From contig JADIMH010000001.1 in NCBI GenBank assembly GCA_017694885.1, positions 1 to 39,304 on the forward strand: a DNA stretch of 39,304 bases, given 5' to 3'. Positions within the stretch are counted from its first letter, which is position 1. Every line of letters starts with the position of its first letter. The translations under genes and the position numbers were made by a program. This DNA is from Candidatus Cryptobacteroides faecipullorum (GTDB lineage: Bacteria > Bacteroidota > Bacteroidia > Bacteroidales > UBA932). Below the pieces are notes generated by a model. It was not told the origin of the DNA. It ran no database searches and saw only the letters and a program-made list of their open reading frames with translations. Below are positions 1 to 8,073 of the stretch, in pieces.

Positions 1-1227
1 CGTCTGGTCGCTCTGCTCCTTGAGGCAGGTGCAGATTCGGCGGCCGTATATCCTACCGAAGGCCATCCGGTAGTATTCGGAGAAAAGAAAGTCGATCCGG
101 CACTGCCTACAGTCCTGATATACGGACACTACGATGTCCAGCCGGTGGATCCTGTAGAACTTTGGGAATCGGATCCTTTCGAACCCGAAATAAGGAACGG
201 GGCCATTTACGCGAGAGGGGCCAATGATGACAAGGGGCAGCTTTTCATGCACATTAAGGCATTCGAATATATGGTCCGTGAAGCCGGACTCAGGCATAAT
301 GTAAAGTTCATATTCGAAGGTGAGGAAGAGATCGGCAGCCCGTCTCTTGCAGCATGGGCCGAAGAGCATAAGGATCTGTTGAAGGCAGACATCATACTGG
401 TATCCGATACTACCATGATTTCTGAAAAGGTCCCGTCGATCAACTGCGGCATGCGCGGCCTGTCATATGTGGAGGTCAAGGTGACAGGACCGGACAAGGA
501 CCTTCATTCCGGCCATTACGGCGGAGCGGTCGCAAACCCGATCAATGTACTCTGCGATATGATATCCTCTCTGATAGACAAGGACGGTCATATTACCGTA
601 AAAGGTTTTTATGATGATGTCGTAGAGCTGTCGGACGAAGACAGGGAGAAACTGGCCCGCGCTCCGTTTGATCTTGAAGAGTATAAATCATTCCTGAGTA
701 TAAAGGAGGTCAAAGGGGAAAAGGGATATACCACCCTTGAACGGACAGGTATCCGTCCTTGTCTGGATGTCAATGGCATATGGGGCGGATATACCGGAGA
801 AGGCGCCAAGACGGTACTTCCTTCGGAAGCCCATGCGAAAATCTCCATGCGTCTGGTTCCGAACCAGGACAGCGAGACCGTTACGCGCCTTTTTACAGAG
901 CATTTCATGTCCATCGCTCCGGATTACGTTAAAGTGGAAGTGACTCCTTGCCATGGCGGAAACGGGTTCCTTATCCCGATATCTTCTCCGGCCTATCAGG
1001 CTGCCTCAAAGGCAATGACTGATGTCTACGGGGTAGAACCGGTACCGAGCAGGGGAGGCGGAAGCATTCCTGTCCTGGCAGATCTTCAGCGCATTCTCGG
1101 AATCGATCCGCTGCTTATGGGCTTCGGGCTCGAGAGGGACACGATCCATTCTCCGAACGAGAGCTATCTGCTTAGTCAGCTCTTCAAGGGCATGGAGGCC
1201 ATATCGTTGTTTTATAAATATTATTGA
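1..1227 (+). CDS. M20 family dipeptidase (5' end outside the window)
   Basis: The frame is open from base 1, so the gene is truncated at the left edge and 408 residues are visible. It is a zinc-dependent M20 (CNDP/PepV-like) peptidase, which hydrolyses dipeptides or short peptides in the cytoplasm. The visible part carries the metal-site motif YGHYDVQP (His and Asp ligands), the catalytic and ligand glutamates in FEGEEEIGS, a further Asp in VSDTTM, and the C-terminal ligand His in DTIHSPNES. The dimerisation (lid) domain lies between these motifs. pyrF starts 29 bp after the stop on the same strand, so the two may be co-transcribed. Family assignment is firm; the exact substrate cannot be read from sequence. 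Confidence 0.93.
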   Translation, partial: RLVALLLEAGADSAAVYPTEGHPVVFGEKKVDPALPTVLIYGHYDVQPVDPVELWESDPFEPEIRNGAIYARGANDDKGQLFMHIKAFEYMVREAGLRHNVKFIFEGEEEIGSPSLAAWAEEHKDLLKADIILVSDTTMISEKVPSINCGMRGLSYVEVKVTGPDKDLHSGHYGGAVANPINVLCDMISSLIDKDGHITVKGFYDDVVELSDEDREKLARAPFDLEEYKSFLSIKEVKGEKGYTTLERTGIRPCLDVNGIWGGYTGEGAKTVLPSEAHAKISMRLVPNQDSETVTRLFTEHFMSIAPDYVKVEVTPCHGGNGFLIPISSPAYQAASKAMTDVYGVEPVPSRGGGSIPVLADLQRILGIDPLLMGFGLERDTIHSPNESYLLSQLFKGMEAISLFYKYY

Positions 1228-1256
1228 TAAAGCAGATAATACAAATATATCGGACT

Positions 1257-2099
1257 ATGAACAGAGAAGAATTGTATGGGCAGATACTGAAAAAGAAATC
1301 AATGCTTTGCGTTGGACTCGACGTGGATTTCGAGAAGATGCCCGAGCACATCAGGGCTTTGGCCGATGATGAACCGATAGCCGTAGACGGAGAATTTTTC
1401 AAGGGCAAGGCACGTTCGGTAGTCGAGTTCAATAAAGCGATAATCGATGCTACCGCTCCGCATTGCGTTGCCTATAAACCGAATCTTGCATTTTATGAAT
1501 GCTATGGTAAGGACGGCATAAAGGCGCTTGAGGTCACGGTCGATTATATCAGGACCAGATACCCGGAGATTTTCCTTATAGCTGATGCCAAACGAGGCGA
1601 TATAGGGAACACAGCCAAGAGATATGCGAAGGCCTTTTTCGAGACAATGGATTTCGATGCCGTTACCCTTGCTCCTTATATGGGGGCGGACAGCATTACT
1701 CCGTTCCTCGAATATAAGGACAAATGGGCGATAGTGCTGGCTTTGACTTCCAATGCTTCCGCATATCAGTTTCAGACGGCCTTAAAGGATGGCAAGCCTC
1801 TCTATCAGGCGGTAATGGAAGAGATGATGTCTATTTCCACTCCGGACAACATGATGTTCGTCGTAGGGGCGACCAAGGCTGACAAACTTACCGAAATCCG
1901 TTCATTCTGTCCTGAAAATTTCCTTCTTGTCCCTGGCGTCGGGGCACAGGGAGGCTCTGCGGAGGATGTGATAAGATACGGAGCCAACGACAAGGGAGGT
2001 CTTCTGATCAACTCATCCAGAGGTATTCTTTACGCCTCTTCGGGCAAGGATTTCGCCCAGGCTGCCGCCCAGGCCGCCGCATCTACAGCAGCGCTTTAA
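1257..2099 (+). CDS. pyrF: orotidine 5'-phosphate decarboxylase
   Basis: This gene encodes 280 residues and catalyses the last step of de novo UMP synthesis (OMP to UMP plus CO2). The catalytic signature DAKRGDIGNT, with its Asp-Lys-Asp triad, is at about residues 110-119. The N-terminal segment MLCVGLDVDFEKMP is typical of the longer type 2 PyrF found in Bacteroidota and Actinobacteria. I chose the ATG at 1257 over an in-frame TTG at 1224, because the extra residues are not conserved-looking and the TTG overlaps the upstream stop. The gene ends in front of a strong hairpin shared with convergent dsbD. No promoter of its own was found, so it is probably transcribed with the upstream dipeptidase gene. 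Confidence 0.95.
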   Translation: MNREELYGQILKKKSMLCVGLDVDFEKMPEHIRALADDEPIAVDGEFFKGKARSVVEFNKAIIDATAPHCVAYKPNLAFYECYGKDGIKALEVTVDYIRTRYPEIFLIADAKRGDIGNTAKRYAKAFFETMDFDAVTLAPYMGADSITPFLEYKDKWAIVLALTSNASAYQFQTALKDGKPLYQAVMEEMMSISTPDNMMFVVGATKADKLTEIRSFCPENFLLVPGVGAQGGSAEDVIRYGANDKGGLLINSSRGILYASSGKDFAQAAAQAAASTAAL

Positions 2100-2134
2100 T
2101 TATTTTAGACTTTCAATCTGTAATCATGCTTCAT

Positions 2135-2184
2135 AAAAGAATATGACCTCAAAGTCACATCGGACTTCGGGGTCATATTCTTTT
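2135..2184. terminator. nested hairpin, bidirectional terminator between pyrF and dsbD
   Basis: The perfect 14-bp arms AAAAGAATATGACC (2135-2148) and GGTCATATTCTTTT (2171-2184) enclose a second stem, AAGTC/GACTT (2152-2156 and 2163-2167). The right arm ends in a T run on the + strand and the left arm gives a T run on the - strand. It can therefore stop transcription of both convergent genes. Confidence 0.85.
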
Positions 2185-2199
2185 ATCCCGTATGTCAGA

Positions 2200-4137
2200 C
2201 TATTCCAGTCCGCTTTTCAGGAATTCCACGAATCCCGGAATACTGAGATCATAGCCCCTTACCGGAGCCAGCATTTCTCCATCAGGGGAAAGCAACACAT
2301 AATTCGGCTGTGCGTTTACTCCGAAGCGTGTCCTGGCGATGTATGAGTTGATTCTGCCAAGATCTTTCAAGACATCACCTTGCGGAGTAGTAATCCACTC
2401 GCTTTCATCAAGTTTCTGTTTGTCGTCAGTATACAAGGCTACGATTATGTAATCATTCCTGAGTATTTCCAGAACCTCCGGTGCGCTCCAGACTCTTGAT
2501 TCCATTTCCCGGCAGTTGACACATCCATGTCCGGTAATGTCCACGAATACAGGCTTCCCGGCTTCCTTTGCCGCGGCAAGCCCTTCATCCAGGTCGAAAT
2601 ATCCGCTTAGTCCCAACGGGAGGTGAAGTCCGTATCTTGCTGATTTGCTTCCTGCCGGACGGTCATCGGTAACCGTTCCTGTCTGAACCGTATTCTGGCC
2701 AAGAATGAAATCCTGGGTCGTAATAGGAGGCAGGTATCCGGACAGAGCCTTTAACGGGGCCCCGAACATTCCCGGTATCATGTAGACGACGAATGAGAAT
2801 ACTGCAATGGCGAGAGCGAGTCTCTTGACTGATACATGCTCCACTTTCTCGTCATTTGCAAACCTGATCTTTCCGAGAAGGTAGAATCCCAGCAATGTAA
2901 ATACCACTATCCATATTGCCAGATACACTTCCCTGTCCAGCAGTCCCCAGTGGTATGTCTGGTCGGCTACGCTCAGGAACTTGAATCCTAAGGCGACCTC
3001 GATGAAGCCGAGTACAACCTTTACCGAGTTGAGCCATCCTCCGCTTTTCGGCAGATTCTTCAGCAGAGAAGGGAAAAGAGCCAGTATGGTGAAAGGCAGG
3101 GCGAATGCTAGTGAAAATGCCAGCATGGTAATCATAGGAGACCAGAATTCCCCTTCAGTAGACTTTATGAGGACAGTCCCGACGATAGGTCCCGTGCAGG
3201 AGAAAGATACCAGCACAAGAGTGAGTGCCATGAAAAATACGCCGAGGAGCCCTCCTTTATCCGCACCTTTGTCGCTCTTGTTTACAAGGGACGAAGGAAG
3301 GACGATTTCGAATGCACCGAAGAATGAGGCCGCGAAGACCATGAATACGATGAAGAAGACGATGTTAGGCAGCCAATGCGTCGCAAGCCAGTTGAATATG
3401 TCGGCCGTGACGGCTTCGCCTCCGGCAAGCCATGTAATGAATATTATCAGAGAAATCGGCACAGTGTAGAGCAGTACGATGAAAAGGCCGTACATGGCTG
3501 CCTTGAACCGTCCTGCCGCAGGCGATGCAGAACCTTTCATGAAGAAAGATACTGTCATAGGCACCATAGGAAAGACGCAAGGTGTCAGCAGCGCTGCAAA
3601 TCCCCATAGGATGGCTTCTATAATCAGTCCCCAGCTGAACCCTTTGCCGGTTGCGGAACCGTCTGCCGCTTCCGATATTGCCGGACCTGAAGCCTTTTCG
3701 ATTTTAACTGAAAAATCCTTGTATTCCGGAGATGCGCACTGGGTATCGGTACAGCTCATCCATGTGATTTCCCCGCTGACATCGAAAGCATCGCCGGTGT
3801 TCCGTATTATCTCCTGGGCTATGACGATCTCTTTGAAAAACACCTTCATGTCTTCATAGTCGGTAGCCTGGGAAACTTCATGAAGTTTCCCGGACAGGGA
3901 GTAGGCCGTCGATTCATTGAATTCGACGCCGGTAGGGTACAGGTCGCTTTCAAGACCGTACGTGTGCCAGCCCTCGGCAATCTTTCCGGTAAATGTTACC
4001 CTATAAAGACTGTCCCTGACATGTTCGGCGGAAACTTTCCAGTTCACGGTGGTCTCCGGCATCTGGAATCCTTGCCCGTAAAGCAAAGTGCCGGCAGCAA
4101 GCGCTGCCAGCACAAGTATAAGTTTGATATATTTCAT
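2200..4137 (-). CDS. dsbD: thiol:disulfide interchange protein DsbD (protein-disulfide reductase)
   Basis: This is an inner-membrane protein of about 645 residues that carries electrons from cytoplasmic thioredoxin to periplasmic disulfide substrates. Three parts are visible. An N-terminal signal peptide leads into a periplasmic alpha domain with the Cys pair CTDTQC (about residue 130). A central multi-span membrane domain has one redox Cys in TPCVFPMVPM and the other in SFSCTGPIVG. The C-terminal thioredoxin-like domain has the active site GHGCVNCREM (about residue 540). An in-frame ATG lies four codons upstream (4149), but the start at 4137 gives a cleaner signal peptide (MKYIKLILVLAALAAG). 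The gene lies 31 bp after rny on the same strand. Confidence 0.93.
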   Translation of the reverse strand: MKYIKLILVLAALAAGTLLYGQGFQMPETTVNWKVSAEHVRDSLYRVTFTGKIAEGWHTYGLESDLYPTGVEFNESTAYSLSGKLHEVSQATDYEDMKVFFKEIVIAQEIIRNTGDAFDVSGEITWMSCTDTQCASPEYKDFSVKIEKASGPAISEAADGSATGKGFSWGLIIEAILWGFAALLTPCVFPMVPMTVSFFMKGSASPAAGRFKAAMYGLFIVLLYTVPISLIIFITWLAGGEAVTADIFNWLATHWLPNIVFFIVFMVFAASFFGAFEIVLPSSLVNKSDKGADKGGLLGVFFMALTLVLVSFSCTGPIVGTVLIKSTEGEFWSPMITMLAFSLAFALPFTILALFPSLLKNLPKSGGWLNSVKVVLGFIEVALGFKFLSVADQTYHWGLLDREVYLAIWIVVFTLLGFYLLGKIRFANDEKVEHVSVKRLALAIAVFSFVVYMIPGMFGAPLKALSGYLPPITTQDFILGQNTVQTGTVTDDRPAGSKSARYGLHLPLGLSGYFDLDEGLAAAKEAGKPVFVDITGHGCVNCREMESRVWSAPEVLEILRNDYIIVALYTDDKQKLDESEWITTPQGDVLKDLGRINSYIARTRFGVNAQPNYVLLSPDGEMLAPVRGYDLSIPGFVEFLKSGLE

Positions 4138-4168
4138 GTTGCAGGACATGATTTATGTGAGTTGGTTA

Positions 4169-5710
4169 CTATTTCGCGAAGGCTACGGATCTGGTCTCAC
4201 GTATAACGGTGATCTTCACCTGGCCCGGATATACCATCTCTTCCTGGATCTTCTTTGCTATTTCACCGGACAGGGTCTCCGCATCGCTGTCGCTTACCTG
4301 GTTTGCCCCGACTATCACCCTGAGTTCCCTGCCTGCCTGGATGGCATATGTCTTGGTTACTCCAGGATAGGACTGCGCAATGTTCTCCATATCCTTGAGC
4401 CTCTTGATATATGACTCGATCACTTCGCGGCGTGCTCCTGGACGTGCTCCGGAAATGGCATCGCCGACCATGACGATAGGCGAAATTATGGACGTCATGT
4501 CAATTTCTTCATGATGTGCGCCTATCGCGTTGCATACTTCCGGCTTCTCCTTGTATTTTTCGGCCAGTTTCATTCCGAGTATTGCGTGAGGAAGCTCCGG
4601 ATCTTCATCGGAAACCTTTCCTATATCATGCAGAAGACCTGCACGTTTTGCTATTTTTGGATTCAGTCCAAGCTCGGAAGCCATTGTGGCGCAGATATTT
4701 GCGACTTCACGTGAGTGCTGCAGCAGGTTCTGCCCATAGGATGAGCGGTACTTCATGCGGCCGATCAGCTTGACCAGTTCTATGTGCATGCCGTGGATAC
4801 CGAGGTCTATGCATGTCCTCTTTCCGGTTTCCATGATTTCGTCTTCAAGCTGTTTCTGGACTTTGGCCACGACTTCTTCGATACGTGCAGGATGGATACG
4901 GCCGTCTATGACGAGCTGGTGCAGAGCCAGCCTTGCCACTTCCCTTCTTACCGGATCGAAAGCAGAAAGGAGTATGGCTTCAGGTGTGTCGTCTACGACT
5001 ATTTCCACTCCTGTCGCCGCTTCGAGAGCCCTGATGTTCCTGCCTTCGCGGCCTATGATACGGCCTTTTATCTCATCGCTCTCTATATTGAATACCGTCA
5101 CTGCATTTTCAATGGCAGTTTCAGTGGCTGTTCGCTGGATCGTGTTGATTATGATTCGCTTGGCTTCTTTACTTGCTGTCAGTCTGGCCTCATCCATGGC
5201 ATCATTGATATAAGACTGCGCCTGGGATCTGGCCTCTGCCTTCATGTTTTCCATCAACTGGTTCTTGGCTTCGTTGGCTGTCATTCCGGCGATGCTTTCT
5301 ATCTGCTGGATCGCCTGCTCACGGAGTCTGTCGTATTCTTCGGATTTTTTTGAGACGAGTTCCATCTGGTTCTTCAGATTTTCTCTGATGGCTTCTGCGT
5401 CCTTGTTTTTTCGTGAAAGTTCCGCGTTCTGCTGGTTAAGAGTGTTCTCCTTCTGTTTCAGTCTGCTCTCGATTTCCCTTATCTGACTGTTTTTCTCATT
5501 GATGTACTGTTCATGCTCGCTTTTGAGCTGTATGAACTTTTCTTTTGCCTGCAGGATTTTTTCAGACTTGATTTTTTCGGCTTCTATTTCAGCCTTCTGG
5601 ATAATCTCTTCTTTGCGTCCGTTTAGGGTGAGTTTCCTGACATATATATATGTTCCAAGAGCGATGACCGCCCCCAGGAATGCCGTAAGGAAATAGAATA
5701 AAAGACTCAT
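4169..5710 (-). CDS. rny: ribonuclease Y
   Basis: The 513-residue product is a membrane-anchored endoribonuclease that initiates mRNA decay in bacteria lacking RNase E. Domains in order: one N-terminal transmembrane helix ([21 protein letters not shown]), a long coiled coil to about residue 200 rich in Lys and Glu, a KH RNA-binding domain with [11 protein letters not shown] (about 213), an HD phosphohydrolase domain with LLHDIGK (about 357) and HHEE, and the typical C-terminal domain ending near [15 protein letters not shown]. Length matches the family. A 6S-like RNA and a hairpin lie between it and zapA upstream, so it probably has its own promoter, which I could not place with confidence. 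Confidence 0.96.
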   Translation of the reverse strand: MSLLFYFLTAFLGAVIALGTYIYVRKLTLNGRKEEIIQKAEIEAEKIKSEKILQAKEKFIQLKSEHEQYINEKNSQIREIESRLKQKENTLNQQNAELSRKNKDAEAIRENLKNQMELVSKKSEEYDRLREQAIQQIESIAGMTANEAKNQLMENMKAEARSQAQSYINDAMDEARLTASKEAKRIIINTIQRTATETAIENAVTVFNIESDEIKGRIIGREGRNIRALEAATGVEIVVDDTPEAILLSAFDPVRREVARLALHQLVIDGRIHPARIEEVVAKVQKQLEDEIMETGKRTCIDLGIHGMHIELVKLIGRMKYRSSYGQNLLQHSREVANICATMASELGLNPKIAKRAGLLHDIGKVSDEDPELPHAILGMKLAEKYKEKPEVCNAIGAHHEEIDMTSIISPIVMVGDAISGARPGARREVIESYIKRLKDMENIAQSYPGVTKTYAIQAGRELRVIVGANQVSDSDAETLSGEIAKKIQEEMVYPGQVKITVIRETRSVAFAK

Positions 5711-5773
5711 GATATCGTATTATATAATTTAAACAATAATTTGACTTTCAGTCTGTTCATGCTTCCGGACACA

Positions 5774-5807
5774 ATAAAAGGCCGGACAGCAGCGAAGCTG
5801 ACCGGCC
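5774..5807 (-). terminator. GC-rich hairpin terminator downstream of the 6S-like RNA
   Basis: On the - strand, GGCCGG (5807-5802) and CCGGCC (5785-5780) form a stem, extended inside by CAGC/GCTG around a TTCG tetraloop. A TTTTATT tract follows. It lies between the 6S-like RNA and rny, so it should separate or attenuate transcription entering rny. Confidence 0.75.
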
Positions 5808-5821
5808 AGATAAACATTAAT

Positions 5822-6018
5822 ATTAAAAAGCCGTTAGCCAGATTTTCAGGAAATCTTAAAAAAATAAGATTTGAGCTCCGAAAAATTGGTTCTGACATCC
5901 TCCGTCCCGCAAGCGGAATCCCCGTAAAGGGTAACATAGGTCCGTCATTGCCATTCGAGTAAACTCGGTTACTTAATGTAAATTGATGATTTCAGCAAAA
6001 TAAGTAACTAACGGCTAT
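5822..6018 (-). ncRNA. ssrS: 6S RNA-like regulatory RNA
   Basis: The roughly 300-bp gap between zapA and rny has no credible ORF. On the - strand it folds end to end as a long, interrupted hairpin of about 190 nt, the size of 6S RNA. The closing stem GCCGTTAG (6015-6008) pairs with CTAACGGC (5837-5830), which is followed by a T run. Further in, TTTTGCTGAAATC on the 5' arm matches the complement of the 3' arm, TTTTCAGGAAATC, and TGAC/GTCA plus CCT/AGG pairs lead to small apical hairpins such as TTCCG-CTTG-CGGGA. A long rod with a central internal loop is the 6S hallmark; 6S binds RNA polymerase holoenzyme and adjusts transcription in stationary phase. ssrS also lies next to zapA in gamma-proteobacteria. 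The exact 5' end and promoter are uncertain: the closing stem starts at the last base of the zapA stop codon, and a weak promoter (TTG, 22 nt, TTATTTTG) would start it about 25 nt later. Confidence 0.72.
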
Positions 6019-6305
6019 ATTTTTACAATATTTTCAAGATAACTTTCAAGTTCTTTCTGCAGCATTCCCGCCTCCCCTTCGATATTTTCCAGCAATTTCT
6101 GTACCCGCGCGGCCTTGATCCCCTCATTAAGTGCAATCATGCGGCTTATCTCTGCTTCGGATTTACCGGGATACATTTTCTGCAGCACTTCAGCCTTGCC
6201 GTTTACAGCTTTGGCAACTTTTCTTATAATCTCCTCATCGTCAGGAGAATTTGCAGTAAACTTATAGATCCCGCCTAAGGTAGGGACTGTTATCTCTCTC
6301 TTCAT
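6015..6305 (-). CDS. zapA: cell division protein ZapA
   Basis: This 96-residue protein is of the ZapA family, a small FtsZ-binding protein that bundles FtsZ filaments at the division ring. The N-terminal globular part (KREITVPTLGGIYKFTANSPDDEE) is followed by a helical coiled-coil tail (RMIALNEGIKAARVQKLLE). Its ATG directly abuts the stop codon of the upstream coiled-coil gene, with no spacer, which indicates translational coupling. Its TAG stop overlaps the start of the 6S-like RNA closing stem. Bacteroidota ZapA is divergent, but length, composition and neighbours agree. Confidence 0.85.
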   Translation of the reverse strand: MKREITVPTLGGIYKFTANSPDDEEIIRKVAKAVNGKAEVLQKMYPGKSEAEISRMIALNEGIKAARVQKLLENIEGEAGMLQKELESYLENIVKI

Positions 6306-6575
6306 TTACTTCTCCATCAATGAGATGCACCTGTCGATATCTTTAATCATCCTTTCAATCCTGCTCCTGGCCTGATCGTCTCCAGAAGCACCGGCGAATG
6401 CGTTCTTCAACTTTAAGTTATCTGTCAGTCTGTCTAGCTCTGCGATCTGCTTCCTGTAAGTTTCAATCTCGTCCTTGCAGTGCCTGAGCTCCTCTTCAAG
6501 ATTCTTTCGCAGCTCCTTTTCCGCTTCATATGCGGCTACCAGCCGTTCAATATCCTTTCTGATATTCTCGAGCAT
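6306..6575 (-). CDS. small coiled-coil protein coupled to zapA
   Basis: The product has 89 residues from the ATG at 6575; a TTG at 6587 is a less likely start. Nearly the whole protein is a predicted coiled coil with heptad-like Leu/Ile spacing (ENIRKDIERLVAAYEAEKEL, then HCKDEIETYRKQIAELDRL). A short Gly/Ala/Asp hinge and a final helix ending in SLMEK follow. There is no signal peptide and no enzymatic motif. It stops exactly where zapA starts. A ZapB-like role in the division ring is an inference from size, fold type and coupling to zapA; I do not see enough similarity to call it ZapB. Confidence 0.8.
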   Translation of the reverse strand: MLENIRKDIERLVAAYEAEKELRKNLEEELRHCKDEIETYRKQIAELDRLTDNLKLKNAFAGASGDDQARSRIERMIKDIDRCISLMEK

Positions 6576-6604
6576 GCTTTTCAGCAAATTTGAAACTTAC
6601 AGCG

Positions 6605-6635
6605 CGAAGTTAAGTCTTTTTTGTAACAAATCAAA
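6605..6635 (-). promoter_or_regulatory. putative promoter of the coiled-coil/zapA operon
   Basis: On the - strand, TTTG (6635-6632), a 19-nt spacer and TAACTTCG (6612-6605) match the Bacteroidota promoter with one mismatch in the -7 box. The predicted transcription start is near 6600, about 25 nt before the ATG. Confidence 0.5.
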
Positions 6636-6652
6636 ATCAGGAGACGCCAAAA

Positions 6653-7189
6653 TCACTCCACTGCCTTCATCCCTTCTTCTATGGCTGCCTTGTTCAGAGG
6701 AATCAGGCTGCCGTACCGTGAAGGTATCGACTTTGCCAGCCCTTTTTCGACGTTTTCCATACTCACGATAGGACGCAGCTTGAGGAACCCTCCGAGCACG
6801 GCCATATTGTATACTTTGGAATTTCCGAGTTTTGCCGCCACTTCGATCGCATCTATCTTGTGTATTTCGATATCGGTGCGTTCCGGTGCACGCGTAATAC
6901 CGTTCGGGTCGTAAAGGAGCAGTCCGCCGGGCTTGACAGTCTTTTCGAATTTGTCAAGCGACTGCTGGTTGAGGGCGATGACCGTATCGTACCTGGTGAC
7001 GATAGGCGACCCTATCTTCTTGTCGCTGAGTACGACGCAGACATTTGCAGTACCGCCTCTCATTTCAGGCCCGTAGGAAGGCATCCAAGTTACCTCCATG
7101 TCCTGCATGATGGCGGAATAGGCGAGGATCTTTCCCATTGAGAGCACGCCCTGTCCGCCGAACCCTGCTATGATTATCTCTTCTTTCAT
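6653..7189 (-). CDS. 2-oxoacid:ferredoxin oxidoreductase, gamma subunit
   Basis: The product has 178 residues from the ATG at 7189. It is the gamma subunit (POR/KOR/VOR gamma domain) of a CoA-dependent 2-oxoacid:ferredoxin oxidoreductase. The signature IIIAGFGGQGVLSMGKILA is at the N terminus, followed by TWMPSYGPEMRGGTANC-like and KVYNMAVLGG segments (observed: TWMPSYGPEMRGGTANV). It is the last gene of the four-gene operon and lies 68 bp after the beta subunit. A longer in-frame reading upstream to 7369 overlaps the beta gene and looks unlike the family, so I rejected it. The substrate (2-oxoisovalerate or 2-oxoglutarate) cannot be decided from this subunit. Confidence 0.92.
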   Translation of the reverse strand: MKEEIIIAGFGGQGVLSMGKILAYSAIMQDMEVTWMPSYGPEMRGGTANVCVVLSDKKIGSPIVTRYDTVIALNQQSLDKFEKTVKPGGLLLYDPNGITRAPERTDIEIHKIDAIEVAAKLGNSKVYNMAVLGGFLKLRPIVSMENVEKGLAKSIPSRYGSLIPLNKAAIEEGMKAVE

Positions 7190-7257
7190 TGGATTGTCTT
7201 TTTTTAGTTCTATGTTATGCAATGTTACCGTAAAACCGGTTCCTGACGGAGCCTTGC

Positions 7258-8037
7258 CTATTTGGAATTGAGGACATCCTTGATGTCTCCGATAGGGTAT
7301 TTCCTGAACATGTTCTCTTCCATCCACTTGTTCGCATCGACCGGTGTCATCTTCCATCCCGAGTTGCATGTCGAAACGATTTCCACAAATGAGAGACCTA
7401 TGCCTTTCTGGCTGTATTCGAATGCCTTGCGTATTGCAGCTTTGGCTTTTCTCGCAGCAGGGGCAGTATGGACGGACTGTCTGGTGATATATGCAGTTCC
7501 ATCGAGATGGGCCAGCATGTCCGCAATGACAAGAGGGAATCCGTTGAGTTTCGGATCTCGCCCGTAAGGGGTAGTTGAGGTCTTCATCCCGATGAGCGTC
7601 GTAGGCGCCATCTGGCCGCCGGTCATTCCATATATTCCGTTGTTTATGAAGATTACAACGATGTTTTCCCCTCGTCCGCAGGCATGTATGATTTCAGCCG
7701 TTCCTATGGATGCAAGGTCTCCGTCTCCCTGATATGTGAATACATATTTGTCCGGACAGAGTCTTTTGGTTGCAGTCGCCAGCGCAGGTGCGCGTCCGTG
7801 TGCGGCTTCCTGCCAGTCTATGTCTATATAATTGTACGCGAAGACTGAACATCCTACCGGGCAGACTCCTATCGTCTGTTCCTGGATACCCATGTCTTCA
7901 ATCACTTCTGCCACCAGCTTGTGCACTGTACCGTGGGAGCAGCCCGGGCAGTAGTGCATCACATTGTCCGTGAGCAGAGCCGGTTTTCTGTATATGATGT
8001 TTTCCGGCTTTTTGATTTCTTCTATGCTGATATTCAT
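7258..8037 (-). CDS. 2-oxoacid:ferredoxin oxidoreductase, beta (TPP-binding) subunit
   Basis: This 259-residue subunit binds thiamine diphosphate and an iron-sulfur cluster. Visible motifs are HYCPGCSHGTVHKL near the N terminus, GVCPVGCS, the TPP/Mg motif starting GDGDLASIG and ending in NNGIYGMTGGQ, and a late Cys in STCNSGW. With the alpha subunit it decarboxylates a 2-oxoacid to acyl-CoA and passes electrons to ferredoxin. The gene lies 36 bp after alpha in the same operon. The order ferredoxin-alpha-beta-gamma is typical of VOR/KOR clusters of anaerobic Bacteroidota. Family certain, substrate uncertain. Confidence 0.93.
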   Translation of the reverse strand: MNISIEEIKKPENIIYRKPALLTDNVMHYCPGCSHGTVHKLVAEVIEDMGIQEQTIGVCPVGCSVFAYNYIDIDWQEAAHGRAPALATATKRLCPDKYVFTYQGDGDLASIGTAEIIHACGRGENIVVIFINNGIYGMTGGQMAPTTLIGMKTSTTPYGRDPKLNGFPLVIADMLAHLDGTAYITRQSVHTAPAARKAKAAIRKAFEYSQKGIGLSFVEIVSTCNSGWKMTPVDANKWMEENMFRKYPIGDIKDVLNSK

Positions 8038-8073
8038 TTCTTGTCCAAATAAAAGGTTTGACGCTGCGGCCGT

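Noticed and set aside
7190..7369. N-terminal extension of the oxidoreductase gamma subunit
   Set aside because: It would overlap the end of the beta-subunit gene, and the family signature begins directly after the ATG at 7189.
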